Positions 1 to 11,345 of a stretch of DNA of 64,000 nt are shown here, piece by piece. Origin of the DNA: Seminavis robusta (Eukaryota > Bacillariophyta > Bacillariophyceae > Naviculales > Naviculaceae); the NCBI GenBank assembly GCA_903772945.1, contig CAICTM010000194.1, positions 1-64,000 on the forward strand. The letters run 5' to 3'. The notes beneath the pieces were generated by a model. It made no database searches. It saw only the letters and a list, made by a program, of their open reading frames with translations, and had not been told where the DNA came from. Numbering within the stretch: position 1 is the first letter of the stretch; each line of letters opens with the position of its first letter. The position numbers and the translations under genes are program-made.

Positions 1-47
1 TCTTCCAACCCAAAGGCTGCTCCAGCATTGGCATTGGCCATGGCCAT
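1..47 (-). CDS. Possible 5' end of a gene leaving the left edge
   Basis: On the minus strand an ATG at 47 in a good context (CCACCATGG) opens a frame that stays open for the 15 codons left in the window and begins MAMANANAGAAFGLE. The alternation of Ala, Asn and Met is compatible with the N-terminus of a real protein, but the stretch is far too short to assign a family, and it may be chance. No other support is visible. Confidence 0.25.
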   Translation of the reverse strand, partial: MAMANANAGAAFGLE

Positions 48-1502
48 GGTGGATGAATTGTTTGGTCAACTAAGCAATTGTTGGTTGAGCTGGAATTTTG
101 GCAGAGTTCCTTTATAGAGTTGAAGGATTCAAAATAATGAGGAAAACTGAGGAACTGACTAGCTAGCGGTAGCTAGCGGTGGATCGATCCGATCATCCGA
201 TCGCACGAGTTGCACGTTGGTTGCCTCTTTGCTTGAGTATACACGAACGATTGAATCATTGGTAGGGTGGCTTGAGTACTAGCTAGTATGCTCGAACGTA
301 CAGTAGTGATCTTTCGCAACGGTTGGATCGGAACGATCCATCGGATCTCATGGGAATGGCACGGTATGTGTTGAGATACTTAGGGCGAAATTGGAATCCT
401 CTCAGTATGTGCATTGGTCTTATGTATGCATGCGCCCCTGTTAAATCTTCCCTGTTGCAGTTTATTTAATAATGAGAGTCTTATTGAGAGGATCTTTGTT
501 TCAATGACTGCCAATACCATACCTTTTCTACGTAGCATACTGTCCTGGATCCTGAGGGTATGTAAGATCCACTAAGTAGTAGTGTGAAGCACATACTGAC
601 ACTGTGCAACTACTGTTGCAGAAATGTAGTACTGTACAGGTATCCACAGTTGAGGGGGATGGGCAAAATTTGCAATAGTCCTGTATTGTATTGGAGTGTG
701 ACTCGCCAAAATCAGTAAAAAAGACAAAATTCGTATTTTTGCCGGAAGATAAATTTAATTTAATTGGATTGGATTGGATTGGATTGCATTGAATTGGATT
801 GAATTGGATTCCAAATAGTACCGTTATTTTTATAGTAAACTGTAATTCAATGCAATCCAATCTAATCCAATAGAGATTTTTTAGCCAAAGTAAAAGATTG
901 GCTTAGCACACACAATTTTTACAAAAACGCTCTAACAAATAAATTCAACACAGAGCCATGGGCAAGTTTGCTCATCCCCGAGTGTCTATCAGGGTATTCG
1001 GTTCCACACTCCCACTTAGGAAGTGACATCATCGAGTACTACTTTACCGGTATAGTACAGTACCGGTTACAGTACTGGAATATCCGGAGACACGATCAGC
1101 TCAGTATCATACTACCTAGCTAGACTAGTACCGGTACCGGTAGATTTAGATGTGTGCAGTGGTGTACAAGTCAGCTCAGATGAGAAAGCAAAGAGCCTAG
1201 CTAGTAAATCTAAGGCGGGAGGGTGGTGGACATGGTGGATTTGGATTCTTGGTTGAAACCTGATGTCCCCAGAGATGCAAACCCTACCGGTAGGCAATAC
1301 GGTGAAGGAACATGAACAGAAGAGCTTGGTGATGCCCCAACAAGGCACTTACCAACAAAAACTGAGGATACAAGTTGCACCAAACTAGCTAGAACATTGG
1401 GTGCAAAGCTATCAGGGTGGCAATTCACCACAACCACCAGGGAAATGTCTCAACCAAACAGGAGTGCACCCCTCCCTGAGGCGTGGGGGTTAGCGGGCTA
1501 GG
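48..1502. other. Intergenic region, no convincing gene
   Basis: The frames here are short and of odd composition. The region holds a GATTG-type simple repeat with an inverted partner (760-872), several ACCGGT-rich patches near 1050-1145 and 1284-1300, and GCTAGC-like stretches near 160-180 and 1116-1125. I see no RNA gene or transposon with clear ends. Confidence 0.5.
760..872. repeat. ATTGG/CCAAT simple repeat with inverted partner
   Basis: About 50 bp of ATTGGATTGGATT-type repeat at 763-812 is followed, after a short AT-rich spacer, by its inverted copy (CAATGCAATCCAATC) at 845-872. The two arms could fold back on each other. It is probably a simple repeat that was duplicated in inverted orientation; a degraded hairpin element is the alternative. 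Confidence 0.6.
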
Positions 1503-1850
1503 CTAAAACGCAAATATCTCTTGTCTGTCTTTGCGGATGGCCTCGAGGATACTTGGCCCATACTCCTTCGCCTTTTGGGGTCCAATGCCATGAATTGCTT
1601 TAAGCTCCATATCTGTCATGGGGAGCCTGATAACGAGATCATCCAATGTCTTGTTATTGAAAATGAAGTAAACAGGGACTTTCTTGGTGGCGGCAAAATG
1701 CTTTCGCAGCTCCCGTAAAGCTTGTCGCAAACCAAGACGCGCTTCCAGCATGGGATCTCGAGGCTCTTGGAAATAGGGTGATCGTTTCTGTGGCCCTTTT
1801 TTGACGGGCGAAGCGGGAGTGCCAAAAACAACTGAAGGTGTCTCCGCCAT
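1503..1850 (-). CDS. Standalone HRDC domain protein
   Basis: This intronless gene encodes 115 residues. About 40 basic N-terminal residues, with a Lys/Arg patch (SPVKKGPQKRSP), are followed by a single HRDC fold at roughly 40-112. The HRDC signature is visible as LRKHFAATKKVPVYFIFNN, then a leucine-rich helix, then IHGIGPQKAKEYG, where the GIGPQKAKEYG hairpin matches the helix-turn of RecQ and RNase D HRDC domains. HRDC domains bind nucleic acid and usually sit at the C-terminus of RecQ helicases or RNase D; here no helicase or nuclease domain is attached. A DNA- or RNA-binding accessory role is inference. The ATG at 1850 lies in a strong context (CGCCATGGCGG when both strands are read) and is the only sensible start. 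Confidence 0.85.
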   Translation of the reverse strand: MAETPSVVFGTPASPVKKGPQKRSPYFQEPRDPMLEARLGLRQALRELRKHFAATKKVPVYFIFNNKTLDDLVIRLPMTDMELKAIHGIGPQKAKEYGPSILEAIRKDRQEIFAF

Positions 1851-2334
1851 GGTGTCTGGCTACGCAGTGTCTAGTTTATCTAGCTAGCTAGATTGATTGA
1901 TGTATTCAGTGAGCTGAACCAACACTTTGGCGAAAGGGAGGATATTTCACCGCCCGGGTGCCCTCTCTGGCTCTCGTCTGAAAAAGGAGAAAGCCAACGG
2001 ATGCTTCCCACGTGAAATTTCTTTGGTTTCATGCATATAAGACATATGCATACCCGTACGCACGCTGTATTACGAGAGAAGAAGTGCGGGGCCAGTAGAA
2101 GGAGTTGCATCCATACCGTAGCTGGGGGGTGAAAGCCATCAGAGTCAAGCTAGCTCTGCCAGAGCAACCGACGACTCATGAGACACGTTCCGCGGAAGTC
2201 TCTAGCAGTGCAATTCACCACCACAACAAACAAAGAGCTTTCTGCTGCCCGCAAACACCGTCCAGCCTCAATCCGAAAGGCAACGTCTCTGCTGCGGGCC
2301 CGGGTCGCTCATCAAGTCCACTTTGGGTCATTGG
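1851..2334. other. Spacer between two minus-strand genes
   Basis: The spacer must hold the promoter of the HRDC gene and the 3' end of the HYR-like gene. A GCTAGCTAG run occurs at about 1880-1892. Nothing else is supported. Confidence 0.5.
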
Positions 2335-4161
2335 CTATGGCGAGCTTGGTTGACCGTCGTGTTCTCCGTCATCGACACCTATCTCTCGTTCCTCGTGGAG
2401 TTGTCTGCGAACGTATCCAGGAAGGTCACTCGCATCGTTGAAAGTCGGAACGGCGTCCGAGTCGTAAAGGATGCTGGCACGGTAACAAGTTTCCCGGAGA
2501 ATTTTGTCGCTGTCTTCACAGAGAACTTCAGCCTTGACCTCCGCTCGGCATTCCTGGCCTGCCATCTGCTCCTCTACCGTGAGACCTCGACAAACAGCTT
2601 CGAAAAAGACAACCGAATCTGTGTTGGTGCGGTTGTACATGGAAGGGATCGACCATTCGGCCGAAGGATCACCTGCAAAGTGGTGCAAGCGCAAGAAATG
2701 GTCTTGCCCATATGGTTTGACATACACGGCAATTTCTTCGCAGTTGGCGTAACCGAAGTCCTTTTGCATCGCATCGTCGATTAATCCGTCAATTTCAGAT
2801 GGCTCTTGCGTAGGCAACGACAAGTATTCTCCGGATTCCCCAGCATCGACAGATTCCCCAGTATCGACAAAAGCCTCTTCCTCTGAAGAATCATCCCATG
2901 CCATCATCGCGCCCCACATCATCCCACCCATGCCTTTCTTAAGTGCTCGTCGGGTTTGGGTGTTGTCCTGAAACCGACTAGTGACGTCTCGGGCTCCACG
3001 AGGTCCTTTCGCCCTAGTCGTGATCACGCCAATCTGCTCCGACAGAAGTCTAGCGAGCCCGTCTTGGGCGTTGCCTCGTCTGAGGCCAATACCAGGACGT
3101 GCATCCGTCACGAAAACTTCCTGCTCTGTGGAAACTTGGTTTCCGCTAGAATCTTTGGCTGTGAGGACCACTGATTGGGTGCCTTCGTCGCCGCACCCAA
3201 AGTTTGGAGGTTGGCTTATTCGCATGACGACGAGACCGCAGTTGTCCCAGGTACCATTGTCAATATCGTCCGTGGTCACAGCTTCATCCATCCATCCAAA
3301 CGCATTGAGAGCAACCACGTGAGTCTTCGTGATCACGTTGGGCGGCACGTCATCCACGACGTTTACCAAGGCGGTTTTGGTCACCGAGATCCCTATTCTG
3401 TTGACGGCGGTAATGGACACTTCATGGACGCCTATGTCTTCGCATCCCAGTGGATCAAGTGGAGAAGAAAAGGAGACAGCGGGAACTTCCGGAATATCAC
3501 ACATCCCACACAGCGACGAAGGTTCTTCACCATCCAAGAAGAAATCGCTTGGAGAGAGAGAAACAAACGCATTCCTTTCGTTTGGAAGCGAGACATTCCT
3601 AATCTGAAGATTCAGAATTGGTGTATCTGGTTCTCCAGTTTCCTCTATTTCAAGTCCGCCAAGTGTGATCTTTTGGTAGGCCACGGTGTCTTGCATCTGG
3701 CAGGTTGGATCTGTCAAGAGCCATTTCCTGTGTATCATTTTGTAGTTTTCGGAGCAAGGAATCCCAGCTTTGATTTCTTTGTCAAAGCTTGATAGCTCAG
3801 CGAAGGGGCTTCTGCAGTTGTCATTCCTCAGTTTCGGAGCGAAGCTTGACACATTGTAGAAGTCCTTGAGAATGAAGTTGTCGTCCAGATCATCTGCTCC
3901 GAATGGATCGCTGTCGCACACTGTCTGGATGTGTTCCTCCGGTGGCTTTTCAAGTTCTGAAAAGCCATACGGCAAAATGCCATAGACAAGCATCGTCTCC
4001 GACTTTCTGCCGGATTGATCACTCGCAACAACTTCAAATGTCCACCGAATGGACTCACACTTTGGCTCGGCGATCTGGACCTGGATATCAAGATGAAATT
4101 CATGAAGAGTTCCGGTCATTGCACGAAGAAACCGTCTACGATGCACGCGATCCGGATTCAT
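2335..4161 (-). CDS. HYR/Ig-like repeat ectodomain protein
   Basis: A 608-residue open frame starts at an ATG at 4161. Its middle (about 225-350) carries two beta-sandwich repeats of the HYR/PKD-like kind. Their marks are GVHEVSITAVNRIG, then VVDDVPPNV, a DNGTWDNCGL segment, and finally GTQSVVLTAKDSSGNQ with VTDARP. Such repeats are extracellular adhesion modules in other organisms. The C-terminal 250 residues are acidic and Cys-containing and unassigned. There is no signal peptide at this start, which is odd for an ectodomain. The upstream 13-exon gene ends only about 110 bp before it, across a hairpin, so this frame may be the 3' part of that gene reached by an unrecognised intron, or a separate gene. 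I could not settle which. Coding is convincing; the start is not. Confidence 0.7.
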   Translation of the reverse strand: MNPDRVHRRRFLRAMTGTLHEFHLDIQVQIAEPKCESIRWTFEVVASDQSGRKSETMLVYGILPYGFSELEKPPEEHIQTVCDSDPFGADDLDDNFILKDFYNVSSFAPKLRNDNCRSPFAELSSFDKEIKAGIPCSENYKMIHRKWLLTDPTCQMQDTVAYQKITLGGLEIEETGEPDTPILNLQIRNVSLPNERNAFVSLSPSDFFLDGEEPSSLCGMCDIPEVPAVSFSSPLDPLGCEDIGVHEVSITAVNRIGISVTKTALVNVVDDVPPNVITKTHVVALNAFGWMDEAVTTDDIDNGTWDNCGLVVMRISQPPNFGCGDEGTQSVVLTAKDSSGNQVSTEQEVFVTDARPGIGLRRGNAQDGLARLLSEQIGVITTRAKGPRGARDVTSRFQDNTQTRRALKKGMGGMMWGAMMAWDDSSEEEAFVDTGESVDAGESGEYLSLPTQEPSEIDGLIDDAMQKDFGYANCEEIAVYVKPYGQDHFLRLHHFAGDPSAEWSIPSMYNRTNTDSVVFFEAVCRGLTVEEQMAGQECRAEVKAEVLCEDSDKILRETCYRASILYDSDAVPTFNDASDLPGYVRRQLHEEREIGVDDGEHDGQPSSP

Positions 4162-4165
4162 GAAT

Positions 4166-4270
4166 GAACGAACCGGCAGGTTTTGTATTTGATACCGTGG
4201 TCTGTAGTAGTACTGTACAGAGTTCTACACAGACCGGCGGTTACAAATACAAACCAGCCGTTATTCGTTC
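4166..4270. repeat. 105-bp hairpin (MITE-like) between two genes
   Basis: The left arm (4166-4205) begins GAACGAACCGGCAGG and ends GTGGTCTGT; the right arm (4229-4270) is its imperfect inverted copy, beginning ACAGACCGGCGG and ending TTATTCGTTC. A short loop of about 23 bp separates them. The 9-mer ACGAACCGG occurs at 4168-4176 and again at 4279-4287, which could be a target duplication or part of the element. The stop codon of the upstream gene touches the right edge and the ATG of the downstream gene lies 5 bp from the left edge. Confidence 0.75.
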
Positions 4271-7200
4271 CTAACAAAACGAACCGGTACTTAGGGCCGG
4301 CTGTGCCCCATCGGTCTCCGGCCTGACCATCGGGCTGTCGGGCTTGCGCCCTCTCTTAAGCCCTCGGTCAGACCTCCGACCTTGGGTCCCTGCCTTATCC
4401 CTAAGTAACCAGGTTCGTTTTTTATAAGAGCCAACCCCATCTTCGCCTATCAAGTCTCTTGCTCGAGCGAAGACATCCGCATCCGTCTCTTCGCCAACAA
4501 AGTCTCCGTATTCTATATCAACCTTGATGCCATCTTCTTCCAAAATCCTATGGCGCAGAATTCCCACAAGCACAAGCTCGATGACAGTCAGCTCTGCGTG
4601 GCCCTCGAGGCGCCTCCTTCGGGTTCTTCTCATAGATTCGGGTTCCGACCCCTCAAGTTTTGCTCTCCAGGCTTCAGCAAGCGGCCCCTCACAACCAAAC
4701 ACCACGGGGTCTTGCGAAGAGGAACCAGGAGACCCCCAAGCCAGCGATATCTTCGGTGGTGACAAAGTAGGCTGTTTTTCGGCCCAGACAGGGTCGTCCA
4801 TTTGCAACGCTCCTAGGTACTGGTTGACAGCACCAAGGCGGGCTTCGTGCACCATAATCGAATCATCGCCAGGAGGAAATTCCGGCTTTCCCGGTTCTCG
4901 CTTGAACTGGCTGAAATCAACTTTCCTCACAAAGTCAGACTGAATTTCGTCCACATCAATGCTGTCTGGCCTGAGTTGGGCTCCCATATAGCGGCCCTGG
5001 AAATCTGTTGGCCCAAAAGTTCCTTCGTTTACGGCGCGGAAAGCTGGCACGGAAAAAGATCGCACTTGTGTTACCGGCTTCATTTGCGAGAGCTTGCGTC
5101 GTCTCGTAGCAGACGGTGAGAAGTTTTGCAGTCCAGCGAATGATTTCTGCATATTCCTGGGAAGCAATCGCAAGGAAATCAGAGCGTGAACACGACACTA
5201 CAGAGCGAATGCATGAGCCTCCCCTACCTGTCCACAAGATCAGAAGTCTGAACCATGTTGCCGTGGAACTCTTCAGCTTCCGCAAGCTTGGCTGCTCGCT
5301 CCAAGCGACATGCCTGATCGAAAACCCTAGACTCAAATCTGGGGAATCCTCCTTTTCTTTCGACCTCGACATCTCTCCAACTTTCGCATCGATTCGGGCC
5401 ACAAATCCAAAAGCCACATGTTTTCTTGCACTTTCGTCTCTGGGCAACCTTCACAGGGCACTCGAGCTCGTCCTTGCACCAACTTTTAGCAAGAAGTGGC
5501 ACTACGTGAGGATGGCGGCAAGCATCTGCACACCTACAGGACAGGACAAGGCAGTACGTACCAGTTCCTCTTGATGTTCACTGAGCGGCCACTTTCTACT
5601 GCCCTGTCACAAGCCGCTTTGCATGAGTGAATATTCTCAAAAGATGATTTGGTTCTGAACTCCACCCTACCCGGAAAAGCAGAAAGGGCAATGGGCATTA
5701 GCGACTTCCCAAGCACATCACAGGCCCCCGAATTATGTTTGCCTACCAATCTTGACGGCCAAATCCTTTGCGAAAGAAGTCTCCGAGGTCTTTGAAGAAA
5801 GACCCAATCGCATTGATGATGTCCGTAATTCCGGCTACAATGAAATCGATTACAATCTTAGCACCCTCGAGAACTAGGAGACCAAGGAGAACCAACACGT
5901 GAGAGGCGTTATGGCGTGGTGATGCGAGTGACACGCAGTTTCCTGGACTCACCAGCTTTACCAACATTTTTAAGATCATCCAGGGTGATCTTCCCATCTG
6001 TCAGGCCTGCGATTGCCTTATGCGCGTCAGCACCAAAGGCGTCCAGTCGTTCCGAACTGAGCAGTTGGGCCACTTCACCATTTTCAAAGACATCCCGTAT
6101 GTTGTTCACTACGTTTGTTCCGAATTCAACGATTGAGCCCATCAATTGTTTCCCCTGAACGGCCGGTGAAGGTGCTTGAGCACACATGGAGACACTGAAA
6201 ACACACAATAATAAGCTTGCATCTTTCTTACCCATTCTCCAACGGCCGCCACTGCACTGTTGAAGAATTCAACGACATCTTCGGCAAAGAAAGTGGCTAT
6301 GGCTTGCATGCCTTCCCAAATCGCCTCTCCGACATCCTGTTCCGAATCGAAGCCAAACATCACGCGTTGGTGGTCGCCACAAATCACACTCGAAACATCC
6401 TTTTACACTCACCTCAAAGAACTCCACGATGGCATCGCAAAGGGAATCTGGCGCGCAGGCCATGGACACGTCTACACTCCAATCCGCTTTCTCCAAACCA
6501 TCAGACGCCAGGGCTCGGCGGTAGTCTTCGCCTTCGAGGTGCAGGTGACGCCTTCTGTCAAAGTCTATTTCAGTGGAGACAGCCACGGACCATCTGAATC
6601 CTACCGTGTCAAACTCAAATTGGCCTGCAACACCGTATTGATTCGGACTTACTCCGTCCGCAAAGTTCTCGACAATCAGCCTGACGATTGATTTTTTGTG
6701 CAGCAAATACACTTGAGATGCACGTTCTTACACCGCCCAACGACAGTCGGCGATGCACTTACCCAACTGAAATACTTAAAAAGAACAAGACTGAAATCTT
6801 GCAGAAAACACGGAGGAACATGGCCAAGTTTTCCGAGTTGTTTGAGGCCGTGATGTCGTCGAATTGCTGAACCTCGAGCAGCTTTCCGTCAGTTACGACG
6901 TCGTCCTGCCCATGGTCGATATAGTCAAGATATGCTTGCAAGGAAGGAAAATTGAAGAGGCTAGGCGGACTAAAGATTTCCTTCATGTCCTCGGGGAGTG
7001 CATCATACGCCAGTTGGGCGACACGAAAGTCATCTGCAACGTCCTCAAACCTTGTCGGTGGCGGACCATCAGACAGGACGAGAGAGATCGAAACCTCCTT
7101 CACAAGTATGACCAAGTTTCCAAAATCTTTCAAGGCGAAGTATAGGATGAAAACGTCCGCATCCGCGTTGCTGCTGAAGTCGTATTTTGCTGGGGTTTGG

Positions 7201-9963
7201 TAGGCGGCATCTGGGGGCAGGGAGGTTTTTTGTGAGGCAGAAGCAAGTCTGAATCACTACATGTAGCCTGTGAAGGTGCGGACAATCTCACCTTCATCCG
7301 GTGTTATTTTGTACTTTTCTTCGGGGTCCGTTGGCTCTGCTGTGAGGACGCGATTGTAGCAAAGCAGCTTGTCAGGATGCTGCTCTGGATTGATGAGGAT
7401 ATCAGAACAAATCTCCCATTCAGTACCAGCGTCTCCATGCATAACGAACTTGCTCCAGGTCTGGCACCTCAACAGCACATTGACACAGTTCTACGAGTGG
7501 TTGATTAGACGGTCAACTCGTTTCTCGATGCAAGCAGTTGTATCTCAAACATTTACTCACTGTAACCCACGGTCGTGGTTGTTCCCCGGTTTCCGGTATG
7601 GGCCGACTCCTCAACAACGTTTGTCGTCGGCGTTCCACTTCACTGCCTTTTACGTACTGAAAGTGTATGACAGGTCGTGCGCCTCCACCCAGCGGTACAC
7701 CAAACAGTGTGTTGACAGGGAACTCTAGCCTAAACACCACCGCTTCAGTCCTTCCCTCCGCATCCTGGAAAACTCCAATGCTATTTTGGCCAATCGACCA
7801 TACCGTAAGAATTGAACAACCAAACCGCCTTTCATTCCCTTGCTTCCCAGTACATACCTGTTCCCTGCGGACTCCAATGGGGGCAGCACGTCATTGTCTG
7901 GGATGGCTTGTTCAAGAGCTCGAGACAGGATCCCCCCAAGTCCTCCTTCGATCTGAAACTGGGAGAACCAGGAATAGGATATGTGAGTGGCAATAGATCC
8001 ATCGATGACGAGGAAATCATAGTGAGCGGGACACGCAATGCGCTTCACTTACCTGCTGCTGAATGTTGAAGAACCATCCACTCGGTGTACAGAACACGCC
8101 AGTTTCCTCTGCTGGGAAGTTGCAAAAGCCACCGATGGCATTGCCGAAGACCAGGTGCCCTCCGAACAAAGGAATCTTGAAAGCAGCTCTTGGCATTGTC
8201 AAGATGACGCACGGATCTTCTCTTGTCGTGCTCTCTTGCACGTTGCGCCACATCTGCCCGCTGTCCCTATCGGAAGAAAACAAGCTTCGCCGCTGGACTT
8301 CTTCCTGTTCCGGAGCGCCGATCTCTTTAGCCAGTGTGGATCCCAGCGTCTCGCCGTCTTCCGCGGTGACGGTTTGTTTGTCAATAGCAATGTACAACTC
8401 GACGTCGAAAACGATGCTCAGAGTCAGCGGTGACTCTTTTCGCTTCTCCTTCTTCTCGTCGGTCAAGAATGTGTAGAATCCCTCTCGATCCTTTTTCTCC
8501 TTGCCGATGTATTCCTTGAAGGCACCCGTCCAACCGTCTTTTTCGCACCATTTCTTGGTCGCTTTCCAGGATTTGAGCTCCACGAGACTGAACCTCAAGC
8601 GGAGCCAGAAGCTGATGTCTGGGACTTCGGGAAGAGGCTGATTGCGAAAACCGTCCCAGATCACGGGAGATCGCTCCCCACTAGTGTCTGCGTTGGTCCC
8701 AAAGGCCAGCTTGGCATTATCCGCCCAGCTCAATGCGATTCCATCGAATTGGATGGTCAACTTGGTAAGGATCTTGAACACGGGTATCTCAACGGTTGGC
8801 CAGCCTGAATGGAAGCGACAATTCTCGTCGCTGATCAACCCCGAGGCCCCGAAATCCAAATCCATCGGCGGCCATGGCGACCGAGGAGCAAACGCCAGCG
8901 AGTCCGGAGTCAAAGAATCAGGTGCAGTACGTGTGAATGCAAGGCAGAAGGGTTCAACGGCGAAGGTCCCTCCAGCCACCTCCGCCAAGCGTTTTTCCTC
9001 ACAGCGAAGGGTATCTTCGTTGCAGTTCACGAGAAACCCTTCCTTTCGACAACATTCCGCAGTGAGTTGGCATTCCTCGGTGATCTGAAAGCAGTTTTCG
9101 GCGTTGGGTAGGTCTTCCACGTCGGCAACTGTCTCGGGATTTAGTAGCAACTGACAAACGTTTGGAGGGAGGTCAAATGATTTGAGATGGCAACAAACAA
9201 CGGGAAACAATCAGCTCACGAATCGTACCTCCATCATTCTCAGAATAGAGTTGTTCTCTCCAAGCACCTGATCAATAGCGTCCCCTGCTCCACTTCGGAT
9301 ATTTCCCAGGAATCCCTGGGTTATCGGAAAGTAAGACCACAACGCATCCGATTGCATGGGTAGCTTGCTGCATGGTGAGATATTTCGGAATGATCTTCCT
9401 GGTGTTCCCTGGAAGTAGGCATTGTCATTACCAAGGAAAGGCCACGGCTTTGCGCCACCAGCCCCAGCTACGATATTGCTAATAAGGAGGACGGAGAAGA
9501 ATATCATGACCGCAGTGAACCCCGCAATGCCAGCCTTGTTGTCCTCCCAGTTGCTACTCTTTTTTGCCAGCGCACGATCGCCATCATCACGACTGAGGAG
9601 CAAATGTATCAGTCGGTCCCCTCCATCGCCAAGTGCTTGAAGTGCTCTCCTCCGCGCATGAGGACCAAAGTCTTCACCCTCTCCGGCGGAACCCTCCACC
9701 AGAGTTCGATGGACTTTTTGCACAACCAGCGGCACGGAAATGGCAACGTGCGGTCCACTGCCATGCTCCTGCAGTACTCGCAGTTCTTCAAAGACACTGT
9801 TCGAAAGATCCTCCAAGGATCGGTGGTGCTTTGGCTTGGCTCCGTCGAAGAGCGACCGTGCGGTGACGTTGGCGCCACCAAGCCTGGCATGGGCTCCTCG
9901 TCGGCGGGAAGAGATCACCACCACAAAGAGACGGAGTAAGACTGAGGCGTAACGAGCTTTCAT
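4271..9963 (-). CDS. 13-exon membrane-anchored extracellular protein, unknown family
   Basis: Proposed exons, in transcript order, are 9963-9229, 9150-8053, 7958-7854, 7764-7561, 7490-7292, 7210-6763, 6680-6413, 6336-6232, 6154-5953, 5873-5747, 5666-5562, 5533-5228 and 5156-4271. Every junction is GT-AG and every phase agrees, giving 1,595 residues. Introns are 70-94 nt except one of 28 nt (5534-5561). The first in-frame ATG at 9963 gives a hydrophobic leader (MKARYASVLLRLFVVVIS). A membrane span lies at about 145-167. The following ectodomain has Cys-rich stretches; exons 11-12 show a ShK-like spacing ending KCKKTCGFWICG. The rest resembles nothing I can name. The last about 45 codons look low in constraint, so the true 3' end may be spliced differently. 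A surface or secretory role is inferred from leader, span and Cys content only. Confidence 0.75.
5534..5561 (-). other. Candidate 28-nt intron inside the 13-exon gene
   Basis: The stretch begins GTACGT and ends CCTGTAG on the minus strand. Reading through it meets an in-frame stop. Removing it restores phase and joins KRNW to a Cys-rich segment that fits the ShK-like pattern. The length is far below that of the other eleven introns of this gene. Confidence 0.45.
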
Positions 9964-10189
9964 CTCCAAATTCTTTTGTGGGTGCTCAGTTGTGTTGTGA
10001 GAAAGGTTGTACTCAGTATCTTTCCTCACAAGCCGCAAATTCGAATTGAAGATGATTGTGTGAGACGTCCCAAGAAAAAGAAAAAACTCCCAAAAGAGCC
10101 AGTGAACAAATTGGGGCAGGAAGGTTCGGTCTAAGGCCAACCTGGATCTTTTGACGCACGGTTGGCCATCGAAAGATCAAAAAATCACG

Positions 10190-10262
10190 AGCCAGTGCTT
10201 TACTTACAGCCAGTGCAGATGTCAGTGCAGATGTCAGTGCTTTACTCGATGCTTTACTGAGG
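10190..10262. repeat. Short tandem repeat, CAGTGCAGATGT-like
   Basis: Units of about 12 bp (GTCAGTGCAGAT) occur in a row, flanked by two copies of a TGCTTTACT motif. This is a small local tandem expansion with no visible function. Confidence 0.6.
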
Positions 10263-11004
10263 CTGTCATTGGCGGTCCATTAAAACAAACAAAGCTTCGA
10301 AGTGGTGTTACTACTACTAGTCCTAGCTACCAAGAACTGCAAGTGGTGTACTATTACTCTCTCTTGAAGCATAGCAGGGATCGAAGAAGGCTACTGGTAC
10401 TGGATGAGTAACCGAGGTCTGGTGACGGAACTGTGTCCGGATCGGTGAAAACAAAGTTGGAAGTGGTTGTATGGTACCCTGTATTGGAAGAATGTGCAAC
10501 AGGAGTAGTCAGTCAACAGTGGAGCTACAAGAGGACTACCATAGCCAAGTACGAGCCCATATGAGCCAATACCATTCTCAGTGAATCCAGTACAAGAAGA
10601 GACCAATAATGGCATCCAAGAAACACAAGAACGTTCGCCAGAAGCATCAACACCATCTCCCAAAGTGTCGCCACCTTCGAAATTCTCAGCATGAAAAAGC
10701 ACCAAGGAACGAAGTACCGCCTGTCATGCTCCGTGATCATGACAAAAGGGCTGGGAATCGTACCAACGGTGCTTCCACCAAACGGCTTCATGCGCAAAGA
10801 GATACAGCCACTGCCTCATGGAATTTTTTTAATCCTGTGGTCAAGAATCGGCTGGAAGCAAGTTACTCGTCACAATGCCCACTGCTTGATTCGAAAATGC
10901 ACTGGAAATTATACCTCTCTACAACAGCAACAGGAAATCCAACTCAGCAAAAAATTAGGGCCAACACCTCTCTGGTGTGGTACCGGTAGTAGGGTGGCAG
11001 CTGG

Positions 11005-11345
11005 GAGCTGTTGTCCCAGCTTGTAGTTTTTGTTCCAGCCTGTAGCTGTAGCTGTGGTCCCAGCTTGTTGTAGCTGTTGTCCCAGCCTGGAGCTGTTGAC
11101 CCAGCCTGTAGTAGTTGTCCCAGTCTGGAGCTGTTATCCCAGCCTGTAGATATAGCTGTTGTCCTAGCCTGGAGCCGTAGCTGTTGTCCCAGCCTGGAGC
11201 CGTAGCTGTTGTCCCAGCTTGGAGCTGTTGTCCCAGCCTGAAGCGGTTGTCACAGCCTGAAGTGGTTGTCCCAGCCTGGAGTGGTTGTCCCAGCCCGGAG
11301 CTGTAGCTGTTGTCCCAGCCTGATGAAGCGGTTGTCCCAGCCGTA
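11005..11345. repeat. Degenerate minisatellite, core GTTGTCCCAGCCTGGAGC
   Basis: About 15 copies of an 18-30 bp unit centred on GTTGTCCCAGCCTGGAGC follow one another, with variants (GCTTGTAG, GCCTGAAG) and occasional GTAGCT insertions between cores. The antisense translation gives a repeated GWDNSYGSRLGQQ pattern, which is a by-product of the repeat. There are no unique spacers, so it is not a CRISPR array. Confidence 0.85.

Noticed and set aside
9964-10140. N-terminal extension of the 13-exon gene up to 10140
   Set aside because: The extension starts with TTG, not ATG; the first in-frame ATG is at 9963 and is followed directly by a leader peptide.
11005-11345. CRISPR-like look of regularly spaced repeats
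   Set aside because: Units are adjacent and degenerate with no unique spacers, and the genome is eukaryotic.
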